This document shows positions 8,406 to 17,427 of a stretch of 64,000 nucleotides of DNA, in pieces. The stretch lies in contig NZ_JAASRU010000015.1 in the NCBI RefSeq assembly GCF_011761495.1, positions 1 through 64,000 of the forward strand, read 5' to 3'. The notes below the pieces were generated by a model, which was not told where the DNA came from, made no database searches, and worked only from the letters and a program-made list of their open reading frames with translations. Every line of letters begins with the position of its first letter. Positions within the stretch are counted from its first letter, which is position 1. Both the position numbers and the translations under genes were made by a program. Source of the stretch: Alkalibacillus almallahensis (GTDB lineage: Bacteria; Bacillota; Bacilli; Bacillales; Alkalibacillaceae).

Positions 8406-9416
8406 TTACATGCTTAAAAACAATACAACTAATAGCGTAATAAATATAACCGCAACCACAATAAATGATAAGAGCCGTGATACATTAATCGTCACTTCTT
8501 CCTTCCACTTCATCGGACGAATGCCACTCAAGAAGAAAATAATGATCCCACTTAAAAAAATACAAGTGACGTTCGTCATAATAAGTAAAAATGACCAGTA
8601 CGTATCAATCCATAATGTCTGACCAATTGAAATCCCAAATGTAACTGTTGGTGGCAATAATGCGACAGCTACCATGACACCAACCATCCCACTTGAGACG
8701 CGATTTAATAAAGCCAGTGCACCAGCCGCACCAGAAGCAAGCGCGATAATCACATCTGCTAATGAAACAACTGTCCGTGATGTATACTGCGTCGTCTGAG
8801 TACCAGCTTCAAATAAAAAACCAAACCCTGCAGCAATTAGAACTATAATAATAAAGCCAAATAATAACGTCACAAATGCACGCCACAAGCGAAAAACATC
8901 ACCTAACACCGCTGCAAATGATACCGAGATCGCAGGGCCAATTAAAGGTGCAATAGCCATAGCTCCAATAACGACTGCTTCACTATCATTAATAAATCCC
9001 CCAGTTGCAACCATGGCTGAGAAGACAATTAATAACACGTAGTTCATCGTAAATTGACTTTTCTTCTCAATCGTGTGCATCAATTCTTGCCTGCTGGCAC
9101 GTAATAATTTACCTTGATCATCTTCATCATCTTCTTGTTGTTCATCAGGATTATCACGTTCCTCAATTGTTTCCCTTGACATATAAGTGTTCACAGGAAA
9201 AAGAATCGTTTCAAAGCCATCTGAAAGGGTTGATACCGCTTCTAAATAATCTAAGACATCTTCTACTTCCTCATCATCTACAATCATTCGTAATAGGATA
9301 CGATCCTCTAATTCATCCGCTTTCCACACACTTTGTTGTGAAAAACCATCTAGGGCTGGTTTGACGTTATCGTATTGTTCCTTTGGTATATAAACTTCAA
9401 TTAATTGCATACTCAT
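8406..9416 (-). CDS. DUF389 / TIGR00341 membrane protein
   Basis: 336 residues. The N-terminal 110 residues are soluble, with a ferredoxin-like alpha/beta pattern (MQLIEVYIPKEQYDNVKPAL). An acidic linker follows, then six or so membrane helices containing the family block GGFINDSEAVVIGAMAIAPLIGP and GGVMVAVALLPPTV-like motif (GMVGVMVAVALLPP). This is the DUF389 architecture, of unknown function, common in halophiles and some Bacillaceae. The start at 9416 has GAGGTG about ten bases upstream; a second ATG lies two codons in. It stands alone, divergent from the germination operon. Confidence 0.8.
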   Translation of the reverse strand: MSMQLIEVYIPKEQYDNVKPALDGFSQQSVWKADELEDRILLRMIVDDEEVEDVLDYLEAVSTLSDGFETILFPVNTYMSRETIEERDNPDEQQEDDEDDQGKLLRASRQELMHTIEKKSQFTMNYVLLIVFSAMVATGGFINDSEAVVIGAMAIAPLIGPAISVSFAAVLGDVFRLWRAFVTLLFGFIIIVLIAAGFGFLFEAGTQTTQYTSRTVVSLADVIIALASGAAGALALLNRVSSGMVGVMVAVALLPPTVTFGISIGQTLWIDTYWSFLLIMTNVTCIFLSGIIIFFLSGIRPMKWKEEVTINVSRLLSFIVVAVIFITLLVVLFLSM

Positions 9417-9516
9417 ACTTCGTCACACCTCATGCATCTATTTGCGTTTTAGTGTGTACATATTTCTAGCAATTCATCACATACTAACGCTAAATAGATA
9501 CGTAAGGGAGTTCAAT

Positions 9517-10989
9517 ATGAAACGTCGATTCCGTCAGTCGAGCTATTTTCCATGTAAGATCGAAACATTACAACAAGACTTATTCACTGACTTCTTCAAT
9601 TCCTCACCTGATTTAGCTAGTAAGACAGTTAATGTAGAGGGACAAAAAGCACTAATTATTTATATGGATTACTTAGTCAGAGAAGAAGAAGTCTATAACC
9701 ATATCACCTCTAAAGTTCAAGGTGCCAAACAATTAGATTACCAAACAATCGAAAGTGAAGTTCCTGTTACTGATATTATGGAATTGAAAACTTTAAACGA
9801 AATTGGTGGGGCACTCATAGAAGGCTATGTATGTGTCTACATAGAGAAAGAAAAACACTGTATTGTCATTCCTGTTCCAAGAATTGATCAACGAAAGCCA
9901 GCTAAGGCTGAAACAGAATCACTTATCTTCGGTCCACAGATCTCATTCTCTGATTCGATTGATGTGAATATGAACTTCATTCATAAACGACTGGATACGA
10001 AGACACTGACCGCCGAAAAATTCATCATTGGCGATAAGATTCCAAGTGAAGTAAGACTCATCTATTTATCTGATATCGCTAATGATGAAGCCGTACAAGA
10101 AATGCGGAGTAGATTGAATTCTTTACAAGTCGACGATGTTTTAGATTCATCAGCCTTAACACAATATGTTGAAGATAATTCTTATTCCATATTCCCGCAA
10201 TTTCTTGTCACCGAATTACCTGATCGTTTTTGCTACTCTTTGAAAGAAGGACGTGTCGGATTACTTGTTGATAAAAGTCCTACAGCTGTCATTGCACCCG
10301 TTTCATTTCTTAGCTTCTTTCAAACAACAGAAGATATTTATACAAGATGGAATATGGGTTCATTTATTCGCCTAATGCGCCTTGTAGGTATGTTCTTATC
10401 AATTATTCTAACACCTTTATATGTAGCAGCCTTGACTTATCATTATGAAATCATTCCTGATGCATTACTCGTCTCACTTGGACATTCTAGGTCACGTGTT
10501 CCATTTCCACCCTTGTTAGAAGCGTTAATACTGGAATTCCTAATTGAATTAATTCGTGAAGCGGGGGCCAGGCTTCCCACAAAAGTTGGTCAAACAATGG
10601 GTATTGTGGGTGGTATTGTCGTCGGACAGGCAGTCGTTCAAGCAGGTTTTACAAGTAATATCTTAATTATTATAGTGGCACTGAGTGCTCTGGCATCATT
10701 TACAGCACCCAGCTACTTAATGGGATCAGCTATACGTATCCTTCGCTTTCCACTTATTATATTAGCTGGATTTTGGGGTTTCATTGGAATCATGTTTAGT
10801 TTTGCGTTTATTTCGATTCATTTGATTAGACAACGCTCACTTAATTTCCCTTATTTTGTTCCAATATATCCGTTTCAACCTCGTGACTTTGATAACTCAT
10901 TTATTCGTTTACCTTTTCTTTGGAGTTACAAGCGTGCGTATTCAAATCGCCCGAAAAAAATCCGTCGTTTCAAGAAACCTAATCGTTAA
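9517..10989 (+). CDS. Spore germinant receptor subunit A (GerA family)
   Basis: 490 residues from ATG 9517, chosen because AAGGGAG lies 6 bases upstream; the longer frame to 9442 lacks a site. A soluble N-terminal region (1-270) contains SDIANDEAVQEMRSRL and the conserved SPTAVIAPVSFLSFFQTTEDIY. The membrane part (about 285-450) carries ILTPLYVAALTYHYEIIPDALL and the strongly conserved PFPPLLEALILEFLIELIREAGARLP followed by VGQTMGIVGGIVVGQA. GerA-type subunits form oligomeric nutrient-gated channels in the spore inner membrane. It is the first gene of gerA-gerB-gerC; the nutrient sensed cannot be deduced. Confidence 0.95.
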   Translation: MKRRFRQSSYFPCKIETLQQDLFTDFFNSSPDLASKTVNVEGQKALIIYMDYLVREEEVYNHITSKVQGAKQLDYQTIESEVPVTDIMELKTLNEIGGALIEGYVCVYIEKEKHCIVIPVPRIDQRKPAKAETESLIFGPQISFSDSIDVNMNFIHKRLDTKTLTAEKFIIGDKIPSEVRLIYLSDIANDEAVQEMRSRLNSLQVDDVLDSSALTQYVEDNSYSIFPQFLVTELPDRFCYSLKEGRVGLLVDKSPTAVIAPVSFLSFFQTTEDIYTRWNMGSFIRLMRLVGMFLSIILTPLYVAALTYHYEIIPDALLVSLGHSRSRVPFPPLLEALILEFLIELIREAGARLPTKVGQTMGIVGGIVVGQAVVQAGFTSNILIIIVALSALASFTAPSYLMGSAIRILRFPLIILAGFWGFIGIMFSFAFISIHLIRQRSLNFPYFVPIYPFQPRDFDNSFIRLPFLWSYKRAYSNRPKKIRRFKKPNR

Positions 10990-11034
10990 AACTAAAATTC
11001 CCATGACGATAAACTGTTTAGAATAGGTGCTATT

Positions 11035-12150
11035 ATGCCAGAAAATCTCAATATTCCTGATCATAAAAAACTTAAAGCTATTTATTTAGTTATTGTTTTA
11101 CACACGATGCAAATAGGTGTTGGTATTGCTGGACATCCACGCGTTGTATTTCTTGAATCCGGCCGAGATAGCTTTATCTCCATATTAATTGCAGCTATCG
11201 CATTGCATATTGTAATAGCCTGTATTGTATACGTGCTGAGAAGTTTTGATGGTCAAGATTTGCATGGTATTTTAGCTCAATTTTTCGGAAAATGGTTCGG
11301 AAAACTCATAACATTTTTGTTTATCATATATTTCTTTTTATTGTTTATCAGCGTCTTAGTTAACTATATTGAATTTGTTCACGCATTTATTTTCCCCGAC
11401 ATGTCTTCATGGTTTATCTCTCTTTGCTTACTCTCACTCGTCTTATATGCTGTATTAGGTGGTGTAAGAGTGGCGGTTGGGGCATGTATTGTATTCTTTT
11501 TTGGGTCAGTTTGGATGTTTGGGTTACTCATTGAACCTATTACCTATATTCAATATGATAACTACCTACCGATGTTTGAAGCATCACCACGTGAGCTAAT
11601 GAGTGGTGCGCTCAAAACTTCTTATACAATCATCGGGTTTGAACTGCTTTGGTTTTTATATCCATATTTAAAAGACAAAAACAAAGTTCATCGATATAGT
11701 CAATTAGCGATGTCACTCACAATTTTATCAGTTCTCTTTATTACATTTGTTTCAATTGGTTTTTATAGCAATAATCAACTAGAAGACAAGATATGGCCTC
11801 TGCTATCCACCATTAAGATTATTTCGTTCCCTATGTTTGAACGATTTGACATTGTAACAGTTGCTTTGTGGATGATCATTATATTACCGAATCTTATTTT
11901 ATTTTGTTGGATGACTAGTATGAGTGCTAAACGCGTTTTCGGCGGCAAGGAGAATTATTACATGATTACTGTATGTTCCTTAGCTTTTATTGCTCATTAT
12001 TTCTTTGATAGTCGATACAATGTTAATTTCTTTACGAATTATGTCGGTCAAGCTGGTGTTATTTTCGGTTTTGTCGTTCCGATACTATTGGTTCCCTTCG
12101 CCATGTATTACCGACGGAAAGGAGCCAAACAGCATGCAAAACAATCGTAA
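11035..12150 (+). CDS. Spore germinant receptor subunit B (GerAB/ArcD/ProY permease)
   Basis: 371 residues with about ten membrane helices and the endospore-germination permease fold (APC superfamily), beginning HKKLKAIYLVIVLHTMQIGVGIAG, where the GVGIxG motif of GerB proteins is seen. GerB subunits bind the nutrient germinant. It lies 45 bases after the A subunit, and its 3' end overlaps the C subunit by 17 bases, so A, B and C are probably expressed together in the forespore. A weak AGGTG site precedes the ATG. A GerD or extra D subunit is not seen. Confidence 0.95.
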   Translation: MPENLNIPDHKKLKAIYLVIVLHTMQIGVGIAGHPRVVFLESGRDSFISILIAAIALHIVIACIVYVLRSFDGQDLHGILAQFFGKWFGKLITFLFIIYFFLLFISVLVNYIEFVHAFIFPDMSSWFISLCLLSLVLYAVLGGVRVAVGACIVFFFGSVWMFGLLIEPITYIQYDNYLPMFEASPRELMSGALKTSYTIIGFELLWFLYPYLKDKNKVHRYSQLAMSLTILSVLFITFVSIGFYSNNQLEDKIWPLLSTIKIISFPMFERFDIVTVALWMIIILPNLILFCWMTSMSAKRVFGGKENYYMITVCSLAFIAHYFFDSRYNVNFFTNYVGQAGVIFGFVVPILLVPFAMYYRRKGAKQHAKQS

Positions 12151-13285
12151 AATCACCCTTTTGATCGTCGGCCTACTATCTATGATGATCATACCAAGTT
12201 GCAGTCATTCAAAAGATGTTATTGAAAAATTAGGCGTTGTATCAGCCTACGGATTTGATCAAAATGAAGAACAAGTTTTAGAGGGGACCACTGTCTTATA
12301 CCAATTTAACCCTGATATTACTAATGCTTCACAAATCATTCATAGTACCGGTAGTACTTTCAATATGGTGCGATCAAATGCGAATAAAAAATCAGGTTAT
12401 AAAATCGTAAATGGTAAACTACAAACATTATTGTTTGGCCCAACTATTGCTAAGAAAGGAGTTTTTCCTTACTTAGATACAATTGAACGAGATGCAGCTA
12501 TATCTGATATGCTTTATGTCACAATCTCCGAAGAACCTGCGCGCGACATATTATCGGCTTCAAATTACGAGGAGGCACCCAATATAGGTGTCTATTTAAA
12601 TCGCCTTGTTGATACAGCCGTACTTGACGAGAAAATTGTGAGCAGTAAGTTCCATGAATTTATGCGAGATTATTTACAAGTGGGACGTGAACCGCTAGTT
12701 CCGATTATTTCCATAAAACAAAATAAAGCAGCTATTGAAGAGGTTGGAATTATGCAAGGTGATAGCCATGTCGGGAGCTTTTCAATGAAAGAGATATTTT
12801 TTGTTAGATTGCTAAGAGAGGAATTTAACGAGGGACGACTCGATCTAGAATTGGAAACAAAGCCCTTTCAAGATTATATCAAGGAATACCAGGGGGATAA
12901 CCGTGAAGACAAAATGTTTATCGTCATTGATCAACTCCAGAATAATTCCAAAATAAACTTAACGAACGTTGATCATTTAACTTATGAGGTTGATGTGAGT
13001 ATACACGGTCGCATTGTAGAAATGTCCCAACGAATGAACCTAGACAAAGCCGCGCCGTTAAGGAAACTAGAAGAAGAAATCGATAAAAAAATTAAAAAAA
13101 ATTTAGAAGCCGTTGTAAAAAAGGCACAACAAGTTAACGCTGATGTCTTTGGATTTGGTGTAAAATATAATAACCGAACTCGTGGTGAAGAATTAACCCG
13201 TGAGCAATGGCAAGATTTGTTTCCTAACATCGAAGTGGATTTTAATGTTTCTACTGAAATTAAACGATTTGGTATTGTTCAATAA
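12134..13285 (+). CDS. Spore germinant receptor lipoprotein, Ger(x)C family
   Basis: 383 residues from ATG 12134, which has AAAGGAG inside the end of the B gene; the open frame extends back to 11990 but without a start signal. The signal peptide ends in IIPSC, a somewhat unusual lipobox, followed by SHSKDVIEKLGVVSAYGFDQ, typical of GerC N-terminal domains. The C-terminal domain carries LEEEIDKKIKKNLEAVVKKAQQVNADVFGFG, the hallmark of the family, where a helix precedes a D-x-F-G-[FL]-G motif. It would be tethered to the outer face of the spore inner membrane as the third receptor subunit. Confidence 0.93.
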   Translation: MQNNRKITLLIVGLLSMMIIPSCSHSKDVIEKLGVVSAYGFDQNEEQVLEGTTVLYQFNPDITNASQIIHSTGSTFNMVRSNANKKSGYKIVNGKLQTLLFGPTIAKKGVFPYLDTIERDAAISDMLYVTISEEPARDILSASNYEEAPNIGVYLNRLVDTAVLDEKIVSSKFHEFMRDYLQVGREPLVPIISIKQNKAAIEEVGIMQGDSHVGSFSMKEIFFVRLLREEFNEGRLDLELETKPFQDYIKEYQGDNREDKMFIVIDQLQNNSKINLTNVDHLTYEVDVSIHGRIVEMSQRMNLDKAAPLRKLEEEIDKKIKKNLEAVVKKAQQVNADVFGFGVKYNNRTRGEELTREQWQDLFPNIEVDFNVSTEIKRFGIVQ

Positions 13286-13288
13286 AAT

Positions 13289-13323
13289 AAATGGCGAATT
13301 AGTCCAAAGACAATTCGCCATTT
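13289..13323. terminator. Bidirectional terminator between gerC and murG
   Basis: A 12-bp stem (13289-13300 with 13312-13323) with an 11-base loop sits between two convergent genes and is flanked by A-rich sequence on the left and T-rich on the right. It therefore serves both. Confidence 0.85.
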
Positions 13324-13326
13324 TGT

Positions 13327-14400
13327 TTATTTCATTGTACGCTTAATCATGTTAATAACGTCTTCTTTTGTCTGTTTTGGCTGATAGGATGTCATGTTCT
13401 CGTGATAGTGTTCTTTTTGTGAATACAGTTGGTCAACAGCTTCGGTTAATGTTGAAGCATTAACTGACTCATCTTCTAACACATCGGCATAGCCTCGTTT
13501 TTTAAAGGATTCAGCATTAAGTAATTGGTCACCGCGACTAGCTTGCTTGGATAATGGGATGAGTAACATTGGCTTTCTTAAGGCTAAGAATTCAAAGATT
13601 GAGTTAGCCCCAGCACGAGAAACAACGAGATCTGACAAAGCTAGTAAGTCTTTTAATTCATCAGTTACATACTCATATTGCACATAACCTGGCTGTTTCA
13701 CTTGTTCATCGTACTTGCCTTTACCACATAAATGAATCACTTGATAATGCTTTAGTAGTTGGGGAAGTGCATCACGCACAGCTTGATTAATACTTTGTGC
13801 ACCAGCACTACCACCCATCACGAGCAAAGTTGGTTGTGCTTTGTTTAACCCTGTAAATTGAGCAGCCTTATCTGGATCACCTTCGAACAATTCATTTCGC
13901 ACAATGGCTCCAATGTTAACCGCTTTCTTTTCTGGTAAATGGCTATCCGATTCAGGAAACGTCGTTAACACATACTTCGCGAAATTACTCGCAATTTTAT
14001 TCGCAAGCCCAGGTGTATAATCTGATTCGTGAATGATCGACGGTACACCTGTTAAACGAGACGCCATCACGACTGGTACAGAGACAAATCCACCTTTAGA
14101 GAACACCAATTTCGGTTTTAATTTTTTTAATAATTGGCGTGCTTGAAATAACCCTTTTAAGACACGAAACGGGTCTTTCATATTTTCTAATGACATGTAG
14201 CGGCGTAGCTTACCTGTTGCGATTCCATGATATGTGACATCGTCCATGCCCTCAAGCAGCTCTCGTTCAATCCCTTCATAAGAGCCAATATAATGAATGT
14301 CATATCCCTCTTCAATAAACTCAGGCATTAAGGCTAAATTAACGACGACATGGCCTGCTGTCCCGCCACCTGTAAATACGATTGTTTCAGTTTTACTCAT
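13327..14400 (-). CDS. murG: MurG, UDP-GlcNAc:lipid I N-acetylglucosaminyltransferase
   Basis: 357 residues from ATG 14400 (AAAGGA about nine bases upstream); a longer frame to 14433 is not supported. The N-terminal GT-B domain starts VFTGGGTAGHV, the glycine-rich MurG signature, and the C-terminal domain holds LLVMGGSAGAQSIN and the donor-binding block SRAGANSIFEFLALRKPMLLIPL. It catalyses lipid I to lipid II in peptidoglycan synthesis at the inner face of the membrane. It is a single gene here, not in a division/cell-wall cluster, so it may be a stand-alone or second copy, as found in some Bacillus. Confidence 0.92.
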   Translation of the reverse strand: MSKTETIVFTGGGTAGHVVVNLALMPEFIEEGYDIHYIGSYEGIERELLEGMDDVTYHGIATGKLRRYMSLENMKDPFRVLKGLFQARQLLKKLKPKLVFSKGGFVSVPVVMASRLTGVPSIIHESDYTPGLANKIASNFAKYVLTTFPESDSHLPEKKAVNIGAIVRNELFEGDPDKAAQFTGLNKAQPTLLVMGGSAGAQSINQAVRDALPQLLKHYQVIHLCGKGKYDEQVKQPGYVQYEYVTDELKDLLALSDLVVSRAGANSIFEFLALRKPMLLIPLSKQASRGDQLLNAESFKKRGYADVLEDESVNASTLTEAVDQLYSQKEHYHENMTSYQPKQTKEDVINMIKRTMK

Positions 14401-14494
14401 TATGCAAACGTCCTTTCTATTCACATCACACAATATACGCTATAATGACATATTAGCAAAGATTTACGCCAACGAGTATAGGAAGGAGCAAAAA

Positions 14495-15853
14495 ATGTAT
14501 CCGACAGACTCGATTTCAGATAAATTCAAACTATTTATTCGCATCTTAATTCCGATACTAATTACGCAAGTCGGCATTTATTTTATGAATGTTTTCGATA
14601 CAGTCATGGCTGGTCAAGCGTCAGCAGAAGATTTAGCCGGCGTTGCGGTTGGCTCTTCACTTTGGGTACCGATCTTAACAGGGACTAATGGAATCTTAAT
14701 TGCCATTTCACCGATTACCGCTCAATTATTAGGTGCTGGTGATAAGGACATGATTCCATACAAAGTCAAACAAGGGTTATACTTAGCAGCCGGAATGTCC
14801 TTTGTTATTTTTCTGGCAGGAGTGATATTTTTAGAACCTGTACTCGGGTTGCTCAACTTAGAAACTGAAGTTCAACATATTGCGAAATATTATTTAGTCG
14901 CCTTAGGCTGTGGCATGATCTTCTTATTCTCATTTAACTTATTACGATCATTTATTGATGCATTAGGCCAGACGAAAATCTCTATGTTCATTATATTATT
15001 AGCCCTACCACTCAATGCGTTGTTTAATTATATGTTTATTTTCGGTGAATTTGGTATGCCTGAAATGGGTGGAATTGGTGCTGGGATCGCATCTGCTTTA
15101 TCTTATATGATTTCTTCGATTGTGGCTGTGGTGATTATTCATCGTGTGTTGCCGTTTAGGCGATATCAAGTGTTTCGTAATTGGATTAAGCCGTCACTTA
15201 AAGCTTGGAAAGAACAGCTGAAGATTGGCGTGCCGATTGGCTTTACGATTTTCTTTGAAACAAGTATTTTTGCGGCTGTGACGTTAATGATTAGTCGCTA
15301 TGATACATATACCGTAGCAGCTCACCAAGCGGCGATGAACTACGCGACGATCTTTTACATGCTGCCACTAGCGATTGCTATGGCTCTTACCATTGCTGTT
15401 GGTTTTGAAGTCGGGGGCAGGCGCATGAAAGACGCGAAACAGTATAGTTTGATGGGTATTAGTTCTGGACTAATGGTCGCTCTGATCAGTGGTGCTTTTA
15501 TCTTTTTCTTACGAGAAGAAGTTGCTCAGCTTTACAGCGATCATCCTGAAGTCATTAGCTTAATGCAGCAATTTCTGATCTTTGCTGTCTTCTTTCAAAT
15601 TTCAGACGGGTTCGGAACACCTATCCAAGGCGCACTGCGTGGCTATAAAGATGTCAATGTAACCTTAGTCATCGCGTTTATCTCATTCTGGATAATAGGT
15701 CTACCGTCTGGAATTGCCATGTCTGCGTGGACATCACTCGATGCATTCGGATACTGGGTAGGGCTGATTGTTGGATTAGCAGTTGGTGCTATGATTTTAA
15801 TTGGACGATTGATCTATATGTTTAAACGATACGACCAAAAACAACAAATATAG
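14495..15853 (+). CDS. MATE-family multidrug efflux transporter
   Basis: 452 residues from ATG 14495, with GGAAGGAG 6-14 bases upstream; the open frame begins inside the divergent murG gene but that part is not coding. Twelve membrane helices in two repeats are apparent. MATE features are ITQVGIYFMNVFDTVMAGQ in helix 1, PITAQLLGAGD, and the second-half counterpart GFTIFFETSIFAAVTLM with QGALRGYKD near the end. NorM-like proteins export cationic drugs using a sodium or proton gradient. Divergent from murG with about 95 bases between. Confidence 0.9.
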   Translation: MYPTDSISDKFKLFIRILIPILITQVGIYFMNVFDTVMAGQASAEDLAGVAVGSSLWVPILTGTNGILIAISPITAQLLGAGDKDMIPYKVKQGLYLAAGMSFVIFLAGVIFLEPVLGLLNLETEVQHIAKYYLVALGCGMIFLFSFNLLRSFIDALGQTKISMFIILLALPLNALFNYMFIFGEFGMPEMGGIGAGIASALSYMISSIVAVVIIHRVLPFRRYQVFRNWIKPSLKAWKEQLKIGVPIGFTIFFETSIFAAVTLMISRYDTYTVAAHQAAMNYATIFYMLPLAIAMALTIAVGFEVGGRRMKDAKQYSLMGISSGLMVALISGAFIFFLREEVAQLYSDHPEVISLMQQFLIFAVFFQISDGFGTPIQGALRGYKDVNVTLVIAFISFWIIGLPSGIAMSAWTSLDAFGYWVGLIVGLAVGAMILIGRLIYMFKRYDQKQQI

Positions 15854-15867
15854 CTCCCAAACCTTAA

Positions 15868-15991
15868 TTGTTTAACAATCCGCTTAGATTGTTAGACATT
15901 TCTTCAAGTTTGTTAAACATTCCGCAGAGAGTGTTAAATAACCCTTCAAATTTGTTAGACAATCCGGAGAGAGTGTCTAACAATCTTAACT
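15868..15991. repeat. Intergenic tandem array, 21-bp period, six units
   Basis: Six degenerate units begin at 15868, 15889, 15910, 15931, 15952 and 15973, exactly 21 bases apart. The core of each is TTGTTARACAWTCC, itself nearly palindromic, followed by a 7-base variable part. The array fills the space between the MATE gene and the terminator. The same core and period recur at 46048-46165. It is not a CRISPR array (no spacers). Function unknown. Confidence 0.8.
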
Positions 15992-15999
15992 CAATCAAA

Positions 16000-16038
16000 A
16001 AAAGATCCATCTTCACGTAGTGTGAAGATGGATCTTTT
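16000..16038. terminator. Strong bidirectional terminator between the MATE and nucleoside transporter genes
   Basis: A perfect 17-bp stem (16000-16016 with 16022-16038) and a 5-base loop lie between convergent genes, with A-rich sequence on the left. The inner stem is GATCCATCTTCAC. Confidence 0.9.
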
Positions 16039-16052
16039 CAATATTGATAGGT

Positions 16053-17249
16053 TTATAGGAATAAACCAGCGATTGTTGCTGAAAGGATTGATGCTAGAGT
16101 CGCACCTGTTAATAGTTTAAGACCGAAACGAGAGACAGTCTTACCTTTTTCAGAATCAATACCAGCAACAGTACCGGCAATGATACCGATTGAACCGAAG
16201 TTCGCAAAGCTTGTTAAGAATACAGATACGATACCCATTGTCTTTTCAGAGAACTGGTCTTGCATGTCAACTAGTTCTAACATTGCAACGAATTCGTTCG
16301 TGACAATTTTTAGACCCATGATACTACCAGCATCAACTAGTTCGCCAGGATTAATACCCATTAGGAATGTTAATGGTAGTAATAGGTAACCTAAACCTGC
16401 TTCTAGTGATGCCCCTTCAACAGGGATTACTACACCAACAATATAGTTCACTAATTCTAGCGATGCTAGGAATGCAATTAACATTGTCGCAACGATTAAG
16501 GCAATTTTACCACCATCAAGGGCACCATTTGCCATCGCTTCAAATATACTTTTTGCTCCACTTACGTCATCAATATCAACATCATCATCTTTATCTTCCA
16601 CAACTGGTGGTGCAATGATTGAAGCAACAATTAAAGCACTGAACATGTTAAGCGGAATCGCTACTAAAACATATTCATCCGGAAGCATTTGCATATAAGC
16701 ACCAATGATTGATGCTGATACAGAGCCCATGGCAGAAGCCGATACGATATAAAGACGGTTCTCTGTGATCCTATGAAACTGTGACTGAACCGCGATTAAC
16801 GCTTCAGACTGACCAAAGAACATACTATTTACCGCTGTAAAAGATTCGATCTTCGGTAAACCAGTTAAGAATGAAAGCGCACCACCTAAGTATTTGATTA
16901 ATAAAGGTAGTACTTTAAGGTAAGTTAAGACTGAGAGAATGGTCGCAAAGAAAACGATGATTAGAAGTACGTCAAAGAAGAATACACTTGCGCCTTCTTC
17001 AATAGCTATACCACCAACTACAAAGTTAACACCGTTTGTACCAAATTCAATCAATTTGTTAAAGACAGCTGCAATACCCTTAATAATATCTTGGCCAATT
17101 TCTGTCTGGAACATGAACCATGTAACAAATAGTTGCAATAGAATCATGATAATAATTCCCTTGAATGGAATCTTACCACGATTGTTAGACATTAACATAG
17201 CTAGTCCAATGACAGCTAAAATGGCTAACAAACCTAAAATTATATCCAT
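16053..17249 (-). CDS. Concentrative nucleoside transporter (NupC/CNT family)
   Basis: 398 residues, the usual CNT length, about ten membrane segments. Conserved CNT blocks are visible: GQSEALIAVQSQFHRITENRLYIVSASAMGSVSASIIGAYMQMLP, and in the C-terminal half GLKIVTNEFVAMLEL and LTSFANFGSIGIIAGTVAGI. These proteins import nucleosides with protons or sodium. Strong site AGGGGGG lies upstream of the ATG. It ends at the 16000-16038 terminator. No purine riboswitch was found in its 178-base upstream region, which is AT-rich and otherwise featureless. B. subtilis NupC and NupG are close in length; which orthologue this is cannot be decided. Confidence 0.9.
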   Translation of the reverse strand: MDIILGLLAILAVIGLAMLMSNNRGKIPFKGIIIMILLQLFVTWFMFQTEIGQDIIKGIAAVFNKLIEFGTNGVNFVVGGIAIEEGASVFFFDVLLIIVFFATILSVLTYLKVLPLLIKYLGGALSFLTGLPKIESFTAVNSMFFGQSEALIAVQSQFHRITENRLYIVSASAMGSVSASIIGAYMQMLPDEYVLVAIPLNMFSALIVASIIAPPVVEDKDDDVDIDDVSGAKSIFEAMANGALDGGKIALIVATMLIAFLASLELVNYIVGVVIPVEGASLEAGLGYLLLPLTFLMGINPGELVDAGSIMGLKIVTNEFVAMLELVDMQDQFSEKTMGIVSVFLTSFANFGSIGIIAGTVAGIDSEKGKTVSRFGLKLLTGATLASILSATIAGLFL

Positions 17250-17427
17250 TTTCGTTCCCCCTATAAAAATAAATGATTAACAGTTATGCTATTGCATTTT
17301 ATCAATTAGTTTATGAAAACGCAATCATATATACCTAAATTTTCTCGAAAATTTTTGTTTTTTGCATCTTTTTAGTAAATTTTAGATTATTTGGTCAAAT
17401 CGTTGTTGAATAATGCGACAATTCATC

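Noticed and set aside
15868-15991. Regular repeats considered as a CRISPR array
   Set aside because: Units are contiguous with no unique spacers of constant size, units are degenerate, and no cas gene is in the window.
16939-17280. 113-codon frame opposite the nucleoside transporter
   Set aside because: Antisense shadow; the minus-strand gene is well supported by family motifs.
17250-17427. Upstream region of the nucleoside transporter checked for a purine riboswitch
   Set aside because: The invariant GATATGG and TTTCTACC elements are absent; only AT-rich sequence is present.
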